Assembly (NCBI RefSeq): GCF_013280595.1
Contig: NZ_JAAATY010000001.1
Location: 127,986 to 191,985 of the forward strand
Direction: 5' to 3'
Origin: Kibdelosporangium persicum
GTDB lineage: Bacteria; Actinomycetota; Actinomycetes; Mycobacteriales; Pseudonocardiaceae
Length of the DNA stretch: 64,000 nucleotides
The position numbers and the translations under genes were made by a program. The notes under the pieces were generated by a model. It had not been told where the DNA came from and did no database searches. It worked only from the letters and a program-made list of their open reading frames with translations. Of the stretch, positions 27,861-35,332 are shown one piece after another. Every line of letters starts with the position of its first letter. Position 1 is the first letter of the stretch.

Positions 27861-28217
27861 ATGTTTATCGGCACCGAGGAGCGCATGCTTGGCCCACTGG
27901 TCTGGGTGCACTTGGTGATGTATCGCCCGGTGCTGCTGCCCGACAGGGCGGTCGACGACGTGGTCCGTGACGTCGAGGAGCTGGCCGGGCACATGGCCGA
28001 CCTGCTCGCCGTGGACGGGCCGCAAGCCGCCGCCTCGCTGGAGGCGGCGAACCGCGTCCTCGACGAGTGCTGCATGTTCGTCGAACGCTGGACGCTGGGC
28101 CAGCAGCGGCCGGGGACTTTCCGGGGTGACGTGCTCAGGCTGCGGATGCGCTTGGACACCATCGCCGCCCGCCTCGTGCCGGACACCGACCTCGACGTGA
28201 CCCGAATGGCCTCGTAA
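27861..28217 (+). CDS. Small conserved protein of unknown function
   Basis: A soluble, mostly helical protein of about 118 residues (MFIGTEERMLGPLVWVHLVM at the start; AASLEAANRVLDECCMFVER in the middle). It has no signal peptide and I recognise no motif. The start is uncertain: ATG 27840 (125 residues) is also in frame, but TTGACA at 27828-27833 with TACCTC further down suggests that transcription begins close to 27861, which would make that ATG leaderless. Palindromic repeat copy 3 begins 2 nt after the stop. It is divergent from the DUF998 gene. Confidence 0.65.
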   Translation: MFIGTEERMLGPLVWVHLVMYRPVLLPDRAVDDVVRDVEELAGHMADLLAVDGPQAAASLEAANRVLDECCMFVERWTLGQQRPGTFRGDVLRLRMRLDTIAARLVPDTDLDVTRMAS

Positions 28218-28218
28218 C

Positions 28219-28268
28219 CCCTCGTGAGTGTTTATCCGTGTTCTAACCCTGATAAATACTCACGAGGG
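28219..28268. repeat. 50-bp palindromic intergenic repeat, copy 3 (inverted orientation)
   Basis: Left arm as in copies 1 and 2; right arm GATAAATACTCACGAGGG with one G-U pair. The asymmetric centre reads TTCTAA rather than TTAGAA, so this copy is inserted in the opposite orientation. It lies between a plus-strand gene and a convergent kinase gene. Confidence 0.95.
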
Positions 28269-28281
28269 CTGAGCTGGGGAT

Positions 28282-29598
28282 TCAGCGGGCCTGGCAGACC
28301 ACGTCGGGCTTGACCGGGTTGGGCCCGTTCGTTCCCGCGATGAAGCCGAACGAAGTCGACGTCCGCACGGCCGTGTTCCATTGCGCGGGCGCGACCTGCA
28401 CGGCCGTGCCGTCCTGGGACAGGGTGCCGTTCCAGAGGTTGTTGATGCGTTGCCCGCCAGGCAGTGTCCAACTGACGGTCCATCCGTTCAACGGCTTGGT
28501 CGCGCGCACGGTCACCAGGGCTTCGTATCCGTCCGGCCACGAGTTCGTGATCTGGTAGTCGGCCTCGCACGTCGAAGGCGCGCGACTCGACGTCGTGGTC
28601 GTCAAAGGCAGCGCCGGGCCGGCCTGGGGCTGCTGCGGCGAGTCGCCGCGGTTGATCGCCAGGCCGACCACGAGTCCCAGTACCACAAGGAGAACGGCCG
28701 CCGCGGCGAACAGGATGCCGCGTCTGCGCGGTTTGGGCGGCGGCAACGCCATGGTCGCCGTGCGCGGCTGGAACTCGGGCGGCGGTTTGCCGTTCGCCAG
28801 GTGGTCCTCGGCCTGGCGCATGCTCGGGCGCTCGCTCGGGTCCGCGCGCAACAGCCACAACAACATCGGCGTGAGCGTGCCGGACTGACGTGGCGGGACG
28901 ATCTCGCCGGTGGACACGCGGCGCAGCAGCGCGATCGGGTTCTCGTCCAGCCCGAACGGGGGGATGCCTTCGGTCGCCGCGTACAGGGTCGAGCCGAGGG
29001 AGTAGACGTCGGACGGGAAGCCCGCCTTGCCGCCGCCCGCGACTTCCGGCGCCAGGAACGCCGGAGTGCCCGCGATGATGCCGTTGCTGGTCATCGTCGC
29101 GTCGCCGACGGCGCGGGAGATCCCGAAGTCGGTGATCTTCGCCGTGCCGTCCGGGGCGATCAACACGTTGTCCGGCTTGATGTCCCGGTGCACGATGCCC
29201 ACTTCGTGCGCGGCCGCCAGTGCACCGGCGATCTGCGCGCCGATCCTGGCCACCTCGTCGGCGGGCAGGGCGCCGCGGTCGTTCAGGACCGCGGACAGGC
29301 TTTCCGAAGGCAGGTACTCCATGACGAGGCACGGCCTGCCTTCGTGCTCGACGACGTCGTGCACCTGGATCGCGTTGGGGTGCTGGAGCCGCGCGGCCAG
29401 ACGGGCCTCGCGCATCACGCGCGTGTCGGTCTGTTCGCCGTCCGTGCCGCCCAGGGCCGCGTCGAACGACAGCAGTTTCACGGCGACCGTCCGGTCGAGG
29501 CGCTCGTCGTGCGCGCGCCAGACCACCCCCATCGCGCCGCGGCCGATCCGGCCGACCAGCCGGTAGCGTCCGGCGACCAGGTCGTCCTTGTTCGTCAC
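28282..29598 (-). CDS. PknB-like transmembrane Ser/Thr kinase with CBM2-like ectodomain
   Basis: A 438-residue receptor kinase. The kinase domain (about 11-265) has GRIGRGAMGVV, Lys41 in VAVKLL, catalytic HRDIKPDN (Asp139) and DFG 157-159. A proline-rich linker, basic RRR and one membrane helix (GILFAAAAVLLVVLGLVVGL, 294-313) follow. The ectodomain (about 342-438) matches the type 2 carbohydrate-binding module pattern: Cys344 and Cys435 as a likely disulfide, YQITNSWPDGYEALVTVRAT, GWTVSWTLPGGQ, LWNGTLSQDG, AQWNTAV and SFGFIAGTNG, with Trp354, Trp373 and Trp407 as possible sugar-stacking residues. This suggests a kinase that senses a polysaccharide. The GTG start lies 7 nt after TAGAAT (29606-29611), so it is probably leaderless. 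Confidence 0.9.
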   Translation of the reverse strand: MTNKDDLVAGRYRLVGRIGRGAMGVVWRAHDERLDRTVAVKLLSFDAALGGTDGEQTDTRVMREARLAARLQHPNAIQVHDVVEHEGRPCLVMEYLPSESLSAVLNDRGALPADEVARIGAQIAGALAAAHEVGIVHRDIKPDNVLIAPDGTAKITDFGISRAVGDATMTSNGIIAGTPAFLAPEVAGGGKAGFPSDVYSLGSTLYAATEGIPPFGLDENPIALLRRVSTGEIVPPRQSGTLTPMLLWLLRADPSERPSMRQAEDHLANGKPPPEFQPRTATMALPPPKPRRRGILFAAAAVLLVVLGLVVGLAINRGDSPQQPQAGPALPLTTTTSSRAPSTCEADYQITNSWPDGYEALVTVRATKPLNGWTVSWTLPGGQRINNLWNGTLSQDGTAVQVAPAQWNTAVRTSTSFGFIAGTNGPNPVKPDVVCQAR

Positions 29599-29608
29599 CC
29601 GCCCGATT

Positions 29609-30157
29609 CTACGGTCGCGCGGGCCATTCCGAGGCCAGTACGGACCACACCTGGGCGTCCTGACGGATGCCGCCGATCGGGTACTCCGAGCGCAGCACAC
29701 CCTCCAAGGTCATGCCAAGTCGTTGTGCCACGGCGATACTGCGCTCGTTGTCCGGGCTGCAGCGCCACTCGACGCGGGACATTCCACGAACGCATACCGC
29801 CCAGTCGATCATGTGCCGCACCGCCGTGGTGACGAGCCCGCGACCGGCCGCGTCGGGATCCAGCCAGACGCCCACTTCGCACACGCCGTTCTCGGCGTTG
29901 AACACGCGGAACAGCGTGCCGCCCATCAGTTTCCCGTCGATCCAGATCCCGTAGATCCGGCCCTGGTCGGCGGCGAGCTTGTCGGCGTAGCGCTGCAGGA
30001 TGACGCGGCCGCTTCCGGTGTCCGTGACGAGCTCCGCCATGCCGATCCACGGTCCGATGTAGTCACGGACGTGATCGATGTGCGCGGCGAACTCCTCGGC
30101 GTTCCAAGGCTCCAACGCGCGCAGTTCCGCGTTGTCGGTCAACCGCAGTGACAGCAT
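29609..30157 (-). CDS. GNAT acetyltransferase, RimJ/RimL-like
   Basis: A 182-residue N-acetyltransferase. VCEVGVWLDPDAAGRGLVTT contains the acetyl-CoA-binding Q/RxxGxG/A-like loop, and RVEWRCSPDNERSIAVAQRL with GMTLEGVLRSEY is the RimJ/L-type C-terminal block. The start ATG has GGAGG 7 nt upstream. It acetylates an N-terminal amino group or a small-molecule amine; the substrate cannot be told. It is divergent from the TetR-RidA pair, with a 10-bp palindrome between them. Confidence 0.87.
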   Translation of the reverse strand: MLSLRLTDNAELRALEPWNAEEFAAHIDHVRDYIGPWIGMAELVTDTGSGRVILQRYADKLAADQGRIYGIWIDGKLMGGTLFRVFNAENGVCEVGVWLDPDAAGRGLVTTAVRHMIDWAVCVRGMSRVEWRCSPDNERSIAVAQRLGMTLEGVLRSEYPIGGIRQDAQVWSVLASEWPARP

Positions 30158-30173
30158 CCCCAGACCTCCGTAC

Positions 30174-30183
30174 CAAACGTTTG
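30174..30183. promoter_or_regulatory. Candidate TetR operator between the GNAT and tetR genes
   Basis: CAAACGTTTG is a perfect 10-bp palindrome within a longer imperfect one (ACCAAACGTTTGTT). It sits 17 bp from the GNAT start and 17 bp from the TetR start, so one repressor dimer could control both directions. Autoregulation by the adjacent TetR is inferred from position. Confidence 0.5.
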
Positions 30184-30200
30184 TTATGTACCATCATGCC

Positions 30201-30794
30201 ATGCCTCCAGCTCCCGGCGATCACGACGCCCGCAGGCGTGACGTGTCCGAAGCGGTCTGGCGCGTGCTCGCCGACCGGGGATTCGGCCAGCTCACGCTGC
30301 GTGCGGTGGCGGCGGAGATGGGCGCGTCGACCGGGATGCTGACGCACTACTTCCCGGCGAAACGCGACCTGGTCCGCTACGCCCACGCCGTCGCCGAGGA
30401 GCGCACGTTGGCCGCGCTTTATCGCGAGCTGGACGTGACCGGCCTGGCCGCGCTGCGTGCGTACCTGCTCGACGTCCTGTCGCTGACACCCGAGGCGACC
30501 GCGATGAACCGGGTGTGGGTGAGTTTCTGGGACGCGGCCATCGGCGATCCGGAGCTCGCCGCGACCGAGACCGCGCGGTACGAGCGGTGGCGCGGCAAAC
30601 TCCGGCCGCACGTCGTCGCCGCGATCGAGCAGGGCGAGATCCCGGCGGACCGGGACGTCGAGGACATCGTCGCCTCCGCGGCCGCGCTGACCCACGGCCT
30701 TGTCGTGCAGGCGTTGTTCGATCCGGACCGGTTCCCGCCGGACCGGCAGACCAGGCTGATCGACGACTACTTGAGGACTCTGACATGCCCGTAG
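30201..30794 (+). CDS. TetR-family transcriptional regulator
   Basis: A 197-residue repressor. The N-terminal helix-turn-helix is clear (VSEAVWRVLADRGFGQLTLR, AVAAEMGASTGMLTHYFPAK). The C-terminal ligand-binding part (YLLDVLSLTPEATAMNRVWV, YERWRGKLRPHVVAAIEQGE) is of the common TetR_C_6/BetI-like kind. ATG 30201 is preferred; ATG 30186 is in frame but overlaps the likely -10 region. Its end overlaps the ridA-like gene by 10 bp, so the two are co-translated. Confidence 0.87.
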   Translation: MPPAPGDHDARRRDVSEAVWRVLADRGFGQLTLRAVAAEMGASTGMLTHYFPAKRDLVRYAHAVAEERTLAALYRELDVTGLAALRAYLLDVLSLTPEATAMNRVWVSFWDAAIGDPELAATETARYERWRGKLRPHVVAAIEQGEIPADRDVEDIVASAAALTHGLVVQALFDPDRFPPDRQTRLIDDYLRTLTCP

Positions 30795-31192
30795 AAGACC
30801 GGTTCGCTGACGTGCCAGGCAATGCGCCGGGCAACGGATACGCCCATGCCGTCACGGCCTCCGGCCGGTTGGCGTTCATCTCGGGCCAGGTGGCGATCGA
30901 CGAGCAGGGCCGGCTTGTCGGTCCTGGTGACCTGGCCGCGCAGACCCGGCAGTGCCTGCGCAATCTGGAGAATGTGCTGAAGCGGCTCGGCGCGGGCTGG
31001 GCGGACGTGGTCCGGTTCAACTGGTACGTGGTCGACGTGGCCGAGGTGCAGGTCGTCCGGGACGTCCGTGACGAGTTCGTCCGGCCCGCGCTCGGCGGCG
31101 ACCCGAACCCGGCCAGCTCGTTGATCCAGGTGGCGGGCCTGTTCAAGCCGGAGTTCCTGATCGAGGTCGACGCCGTGGCAGCTGTCCCCTAA
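30785..31192 (+). CDS. Rid-family (YjgF/YER057c) protein
   Basis: A 135-residue Rid-family trimer-forming protein (AFISGQVAIDEQGRLVGPGD, TRQCLRNLENVLKRLGAG, IQVAGLFKPEFLIEVDAVA). Enamine/imine deaminases of the RidA type have an Arg in the block before the IQV strand; here that block reads PNPASSLIQV with no Arg, so classic RidA deaminase activity is doubtful. It more likely belongs to one of the other Rid subfamilies. The ATG lies inside tetR (10-bp overlap) with GAGG upstream, so the regulator probably controls it. Confidence 0.87.
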   Translation: MPVEDRFADVPGNAPGNGYAHAVTASGRLAFISGQVAIDEQGRLVGPGDLAAQTRQCLRNLENVLKRLGAGWADVVRFNWYVVDVAEVQVVRDVRDEFVRPALGGDPNPASSLIQVAGLFKPEFLIEVDAVAAVP

Positions 31193-31235
31193 TGGCCCTG
31201 TCGCCGCCGGGGCGGGAGCGGGTAGCACGGAAGTC

Positions 31236-32015
31236 ATGCGAGCTGTCTGGCGTGGTGCCTTGGCGGTCGGCCTGGTGTCGATAGGTGTGCGGGCGTACGC
31301 CGCCACCAAGGAGCACGATTTCCGGTTCCACCACGTGCACCGGGCCGACGCCGGGCGGATCCGCTACCGGCGGGAATGCGAGGCGTGCGGCGAGGAGATC
31401 GATTTCGCCGACGTGGCAAGGGGATACGAGCTGCCGGACGGGCGGCTCGTGGTGCTGGACCGCGCCGACTTCGACACGCTGCCCCACCCGTCCGACCGGA
31501 CGATGCAGGTGCGGTCCTTCGTCGCGGCGGGCGACATCCACCCGGTCTTCTTCCAGCGAAGTTACTACCTGGAACCGGAGGACAACGCGGTGCAGCCGTA
31601 TGTCCTGCTGCGCCAGGCAATGGAGCGCACGCGACGGCTGGCGGTCGTGAAAGTCGCGCTACGGCGCCGGGAAGTCCTGGCGGCGGTGCGGCAACGCGGG
31701 GACATGCTGATGCTGCACACCATGCTGTGGCCCGACGAGATCCAGCCCGCGGATTTCCCTTTCCTGCGACGGGAGGTCACAGTCCGCCCGCAGGAAGTGG
31801 CGGCGGCGACGGCGTTGGTGACGAGCATGGCGGCGCAGTTCCGGCCGGACGACCTCACCGACGACTACCATGAGGCGCTGGCCCGGTTGATCGAGGCCAG
31901 GACAGCCGAGGCGCAGGCGCCGCCCATTCCCGTCCAACGGGACGGCGGCACCACGATGGACCTGCTGGAGGCGTTGCGGCTCAGCGCAGAGCGCGCGCGA
32001 CTGGACGATCTTTAG
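31236..32015 (+). CDS. ku: Ku protein, non-homologous end joining
   Basis: A 259-residue bacterial Ku. The family block MRAVWRGALAVGLVSIGVRA with ATKEHDFRFHHVHRADAGRI opens the beta-barrel. RRECEACGEEIDFADVARGY and DGRLVVLDRADFDTLP are also characteristic. Ku binds broken DNA ends as a ring-shaped homodimer and recruits the ligase LigD. The C-terminus (ALRLSAERARLDDL) is short, lacking the long Lys-rich tail of some actinobacterial Ku proteins. No ligD gene lies in the window. Its 3' end overlaps a convergent gene by 35 bp. Confidence 0.93.
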   Translation: MRAVWRGALAVGLVSIGVRAYAATKEHDFRFHHVHRADAGRIRYRRECEACGEEIDFADVARGYELPDGRLVVLDRADFDTLPHPSDRTMQVRSFVAAGDIHPVFFQRSYYLEPEDNAVQPYVLLRQAMERTRRLAVVKVALRRREVLAAVRQRGDMLMLHTMLWPDEIQPADFPFLRREVTVRPQEVAAATALVTSMAAQFRPDDLTDDYHEALARLIEARTAEAQAPPIPVQRDGGTTMDLLEALRLSAERARLDDL

Positions 32016-32340
32016 CCACCACACAACAAGCGAGCAGCCGCAAGGACAGGCCGTCCAGGCAGGTCCAGACGAGCGGCGGTTCCCAGCCCGCCCGGACGGC
32101 TTCCTGGTGGATCTCCTCGGCGTAGATCGCGAGCAGGACCAGCGGCGGTGCTTCGACCAGACCCCGGCGCAGTTCGGCGTCCCGGTCCAGTTGGATCCGG
32201 ACCACCTGGACGTGCCGGGCCAGTGCGCCGGCGAGTACCGGGTCATGGCCGGCCGAGGTGTGGCCAGCCTCAAGACGGGCGTCCAGCCTGCGCAACCAGC
32301 GCCGGGCGGACCACCTGGCAGCGCGGTCCCAAATGCTCAC
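31981..32340 (-). CDS. Small DUF6401-like protein
   Basis: A 119-residue protein whose core (SARRWLRRLDARLEAGHTSA, LLAIYAEEIHQEAVRAGWEP, LDGLSLRLLACCVVA) resembles DUF6401 proteins of actinomycetes, which are sometimes linked to natural-product clusters. The family call is from memory of the pattern and is moderate. GTG 32340 lies 7 nt after CAGAAT, a likely -10 box, so the mRNA may be leaderless. A longer frame from 32385 would cover this promoter. It is convergent with ku and overlaps it by 35 bp. Confidence 0.6.
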   Translation of the reverse strand: MSIWDRAARWSARRWLRRLDARLEAGHTSAGHDPVLAGALARHVQVVRIQLDRDAELRRGLVEAPPLVLLAIYAEEIHQEAVRAGWEPPLVWTCLDGLSLRLLACCVVAKDRPVARALR

Positions 32341-32410
32341 GGATCGGATTCTGTTGGTCGGACGAGGAGTCGGCGGCCGCACCAACTTACGCTGTGCGGC
32401 CGCCGAATGC

Positions 32411-34591
32411 TCACACCGGCTGCGGAACCTTCTCGTGGCGTTCCTGGTCGCCGATGTGGCGGGCCAGTGTCTCGCCTTCGACGTCCACGTTCGGGGTAAT
32501 TCGGTCGAGTGGCCGGGGGTACCACCACGCCGCCTTGCCGAACAGCGTCATCAACGCCGGCACGAGGGTCATCCTGACCACGAACGCGTCCACCATCACG
32601 CCGAACGCGAGCGCGAAGCCCATCGACTTGATCACCGTGTCGTGCGAGAACACGAAGCCGAGGAACACCGCCGTCATGATCAGCGCGGCGGCCGTGACCA
32701 CGCGGGCGCTGTGGCCCAGGCCGTCGACGACGGCCTCACGAGGCGTGTCGCCACGCACGTACGCCTCTCGCATGCCGGAAACGAGGAACACCTCGTAGTC
32801 CATGGCCAGGCCGAACAGGATGCCGGTCATCAGGATCGGCAGGAAGCTGATGATCGGCGAGCCGTGCGTGAGGCCGAAGACGTCGCCGAGCCAGCCCCAC
32901 TGGAAGATCGCGACCACGGCGCCGATCGACGCGGCCACGGTGAGCAGGAAGCCCGCGGTCGCCTTGATCGGCACCAGGATCGACCGGAACATGATCGCCA
33001 GCAGGATCAGCGACAGGCCGACGATGACGATCAGGTACGTCGGCAGCGCGTCGGACAGCTTCTGCGACACGTCGATGTTCAGCGCGGTCTGCCCGGTCAC
33101 GCCGATCGTCGAGCCGGTCTGCGCCTTGATCTCGCCGGTCAGGTCACGCAGCCGCGAGACCAGTTCCTTGGTGGCCTCAGTGGATGGTCCACTGCTCGGG
33201 ATCAGTTGCAGCACAGCGGTTGTCCGGTCCGCGCTGACGCCGGCGGGCACCACCCTGGTGACGTCGGGGACGGAGCCCAGCCTGCCGGCCAGCGCGCCGA
33301 GGGCCTGTTCGGGGTTCGCGCCGGACGGCAGGTCGGCCACGACCACGAGCGGACCGCTGAAGCCCGGCCCGAACGCCTCGGTGACCAGCGCGTTCGCCCG
33401 CTGCTGCGGGCTGCCCTCCGGGGCGGTCGAGTCGTCCGGCAGGCCCATCTCCAGCGAGAACGCCGGGATCGCGATGGCCCCCAGGGACAGCACGATCAGC
33501 ACGAGCGCGGTGATCGGGCGGCGGGACACCGCGCGGCCCCAGCGGTAGCCGAAGGCCTCCTGCTGGCCGGGCGCGGCGGCCCTGGCGCGGGCCTTCTCGG
33601 ACACGATCCTGTCGCCGACGAACCCGAGGATCGCCGGGACCAGCGTCAACGCGACCAGCACGGCGATCGCCACGGTCGCGGCGGCGGCGAGGCCCATCAC
33701 CGACAGGAACGGAATCCCGACGACGGTCAGGCCGACCAGCGCGATGATCACCGTCAGGCCGGCGAAGAACACCGCACTGCCCGCCGTGCCGATCGCCCGC
33801 GCGATGGACTCGTTGACCTCCATACCGCCGAGCACCTGCTTGCGGTGCCGGTGCACGATGAACAACGCGTAGTCGATGCCCACCGCGAGGCCCAGCATCA
33901 GCGCCAGCACCGGAGCGGTCGAGGACATGTCGATCACGCTGGTCAGCGCGTACAGACCGCCGATACCGATGCCCACCCCGACCAGCGCGGTCAGCAAGGG
34001 CAGACCGGCGGCCACGAGCGAGCCGAACGTCAGCACGAGCACGATCGCGGCGATCACGACACCGATGCCCTCGGTGACACCGATCGCGACCATCTCGCCC
34101 GCGATCTCCTGGCTGTAGGCGACCTCGATGCCGGAGTCCGACACGGACCGCACGGCGTCCTTGATCGCGGTCTTGGTCTCCTCCTTGACCTCGGGCGGGG
34201 AGACCGAGAACTGCACCTGCGCCAGGCCGATCCGGCCGTCCTGGGAGATCGCCTTGGTCACGAACGGGCTGAACGCGCCGGAGACCTGCCCGGTCCGGCC
34301 GACCTGGGCCATCACGCCGTCGATGGCCTGCTGCGACTCGGCCAGGGTGCTGCCCTGCGGCGCGGCGAACACGATCCGGCCGGACGCGCCCGCGGCCTGC
34401 GGGAGCTTGTCCTTCAGGTGGTCGAGCGCCTGCTGCGACTCGGTGCCCGGGATGGAGAACTGGTTCGTGGTCTGGCCGGCGAACCCGAGCGCGCCGATGC
34501 CGGCGACGGCCAGGACCAGCAGCCAGATCCCGAGGACGGTGCCCCGGCGCCGTCTTGCGGCGTGCGCGAGTCGGTAGAGCAGCTTCGCCAC
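32411..34591 (-). CDS. MMPL-family RND transporter
   Basis: A 726-residue inner-membrane exporter of the MmpL type: one N-terminal helix (GTVLGIWLLVLAVAGIGALG), a first extracytoplasmic loop of about 130 residues, six helices including the conserved ALMLGLAVGIDYALFIVHRH, a second loop, then five or six more helices ending with MTGILFGLAMDYEVFLVSGM. The Asp-Tyr pairs in these two segments are the proton-relay residues of the family. It exports lipids, siderophores or drugs with the proton gradient. The GTG start has AAGGAG 8 nt upstream. It lies downstream of a tetR gene on the same strand, which probably represses it. Confidence 0.92.
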   Translation of the reverse strand: MAKLLYRLAHAARRRRGTVLGIWLLVLAVAGIGALGFAGQTTNQFSIPGTESQQALDHLKDKLPQAAGASGRIVFAAPQGSTLAESQQAIDGVMAQVGRTGQVSGAFSPFVTKAISQDGRIGLAQVQFSVSPPEVKEETKTAIKDAVRSVSDSGIEVAYSQEIAGEMVAIGVTEGIGVVIAAIVLVLTFGSLVAAGLPLLTALVGVGIGIGGLYALTSVIDMSSTAPVLALMLGLAVGIDYALFIVHRHRKQVLGGMEVNESIARAIGTAGSAVFFAGLTVIIALVGLTVVGIPFLSVMGLAAAATVAIAVLVALTLVPAILGFVGDRIVSEKARARAAAPGQQEAFGYRWGRAVSRRPITALVLIVLSLGAIAIPAFSLEMGLPDDSTAPEGSPQQRANALVTEAFGPGFSGPLVVVADLPSGANPEQALGALAGRLGSVPDVTRVVPAGVSADRTTAVLQLIPSSGPSTEATKELVSRLRDLTGEIKAQTGSTIGVTGQTALNIDVSQKLSDALPTYLIVIVGLSLILLAIMFRSILVPIKATAGFLLTVAASIGAVVAIFQWGWLGDVFGLTHGSPIISFLPILMTGILFGLAMDYEVFLVSGMREAYVRGDTPREAVVDGLGHSARVVTAAALIMTAVFLGFVFSHDTVIKSMGFALAFGVMVDAFVVRMTLVPALMTLFGKAAWWYPRPLDRITPNVDVEGETLARHIGDQERHEKVPQPV

Positions 34592-34633
34592 CGGCGTGCT
34601 CCTTCGTGTCTTGTTCGATGGATCGAGTGATGC

Positions 34634-34657
34634 GGGCTGATCCGCCCTGATCAGCCC
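34634..34657. terminator. Stem-loop at the end of tetR, before MMPL
   Basis: GGGCTGATC (34634-34642) and GATCAGCCC (34649-34657) form a perfect 9-bp stem with a 6-nt loop. The stem contains the tetR stop codon (34651-34653, minus strand). It could dampen read-through from tetR into the MMPL gene. The arms are the same as those of the hairpin at 18969-19004. Confidence 0.35.
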
Positions 34658-35244
34658 TGAGTGGTCTGGAACCCGGTCCGCAGGTAGCCGAACGCCTCGT
34701 CGATGAGGGCGCTCACCGGGACTTCCGGGTGGTCGTTCGCGTGATTGATCGCCGCCTGGATGACCCCGAACGCCGCGTGCACCAGCGCGAGGGCGTAGAA
34801 GGTCGGGAAGCCGGAGGGCATCCGGTCGACCAGCGCCTCGTGTGCGCCCTGCACCATCCGTTCCCTGACTGCCAGCTCGTACGGGATGAGCTCGTGGTAG
34901 TCGGTGGCGATCGTGGCGAGCCGGTTGATCAGGCCCAGGTTCCCGGGGCTGATGACCAGTTCGGCGACCACGCGCAGCGAGTCCACCAGCGGCTCGTCCG
35001 CCGGGCGGGCCTGCAGTGCGGCCATGCCGTCGTCGAACACGAACCCGCCGACCGCGACAACGGCTTCTTCCTTGCGGTTGAAGTAGTTGAAGAAGGTCCG
35101 GCGGGACACCCCGACCCGGTCGGTGACGTCCTCGACGACAAATCCGTGCAGCCCGCGCTCGGTGGCCAGGTCGAAGGCGGCGAAGCCGAGCGCTCGTCGC
35201 GTCTCGTACTTCTTCGCCTCACGAATCCCCGGCTTGGGTGTCAC
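34651..35244 (-). CDS. TetR-family transcriptional regulator
   Basis: A 197-residue repressor with helix-turn-helix region RRALGFAAFDLATERGLHGF and VEDVTDRVGVSRRTFFNYFN. The C-terminal part resembles the TetR_C_17/MftR-like group often next to MMPL or oxidase genes. It starts at GTG 35244, 6 nt after TAGCCT on the minus strand, so its mRNA is probably leaderless. It precedes the MMPL gene on the same strand (59-bp gap) and is divergent from a P450 gene; either or both are likely targets. Confidence 0.87.
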   Translation of the reverse strand: MTPKPGIREAKKYETRRALGFAAFDLATERGLHGFVVEDVTDRVGVSRRTFFNYFNRKEEAVVAVGGFVFDDGMAALQARPADEPLVDSLRVVAELVISPGNLGLINRLATIATDYHELIPYELAVRERMVQGAHEALVDRMPSGFPTFYALALVHAAFGVIQAAINHANDHPEVPVSALIDEAFGYLRTGFQTTQG

Positions 35245-35250
35245 TCGATC

Positions 35251-35326
35251 AGGCTACCGAGTAATCTTGCCCGGCGTGCAACTTTGCCCGCTGTGCAGGA
35301 ATGTGACGTTGCTCATGGGATAGCTT
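35251..35326. promoter_or_regulatory. Divergent tetR/P450 promoter region with direct repeats
   Basis: TAGCCT on the minus strand (35251-35256) and TAGCTT on the plus strand (35321-35326) each end 6 nt before a GTG start. Between them are two direct repeats of TTGCCCG-n-GTGCA type (35267-35280 and 35284-35297, 17 bp apart); a weaker third overlaps the P450 start (35325-35337). The first also forms an inverted TTGC...GCAA. These are candidate binding sites for the adjacent TetR protein. Confidence 0.4.
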
Positions 35327-35332
35327 GCCGGT

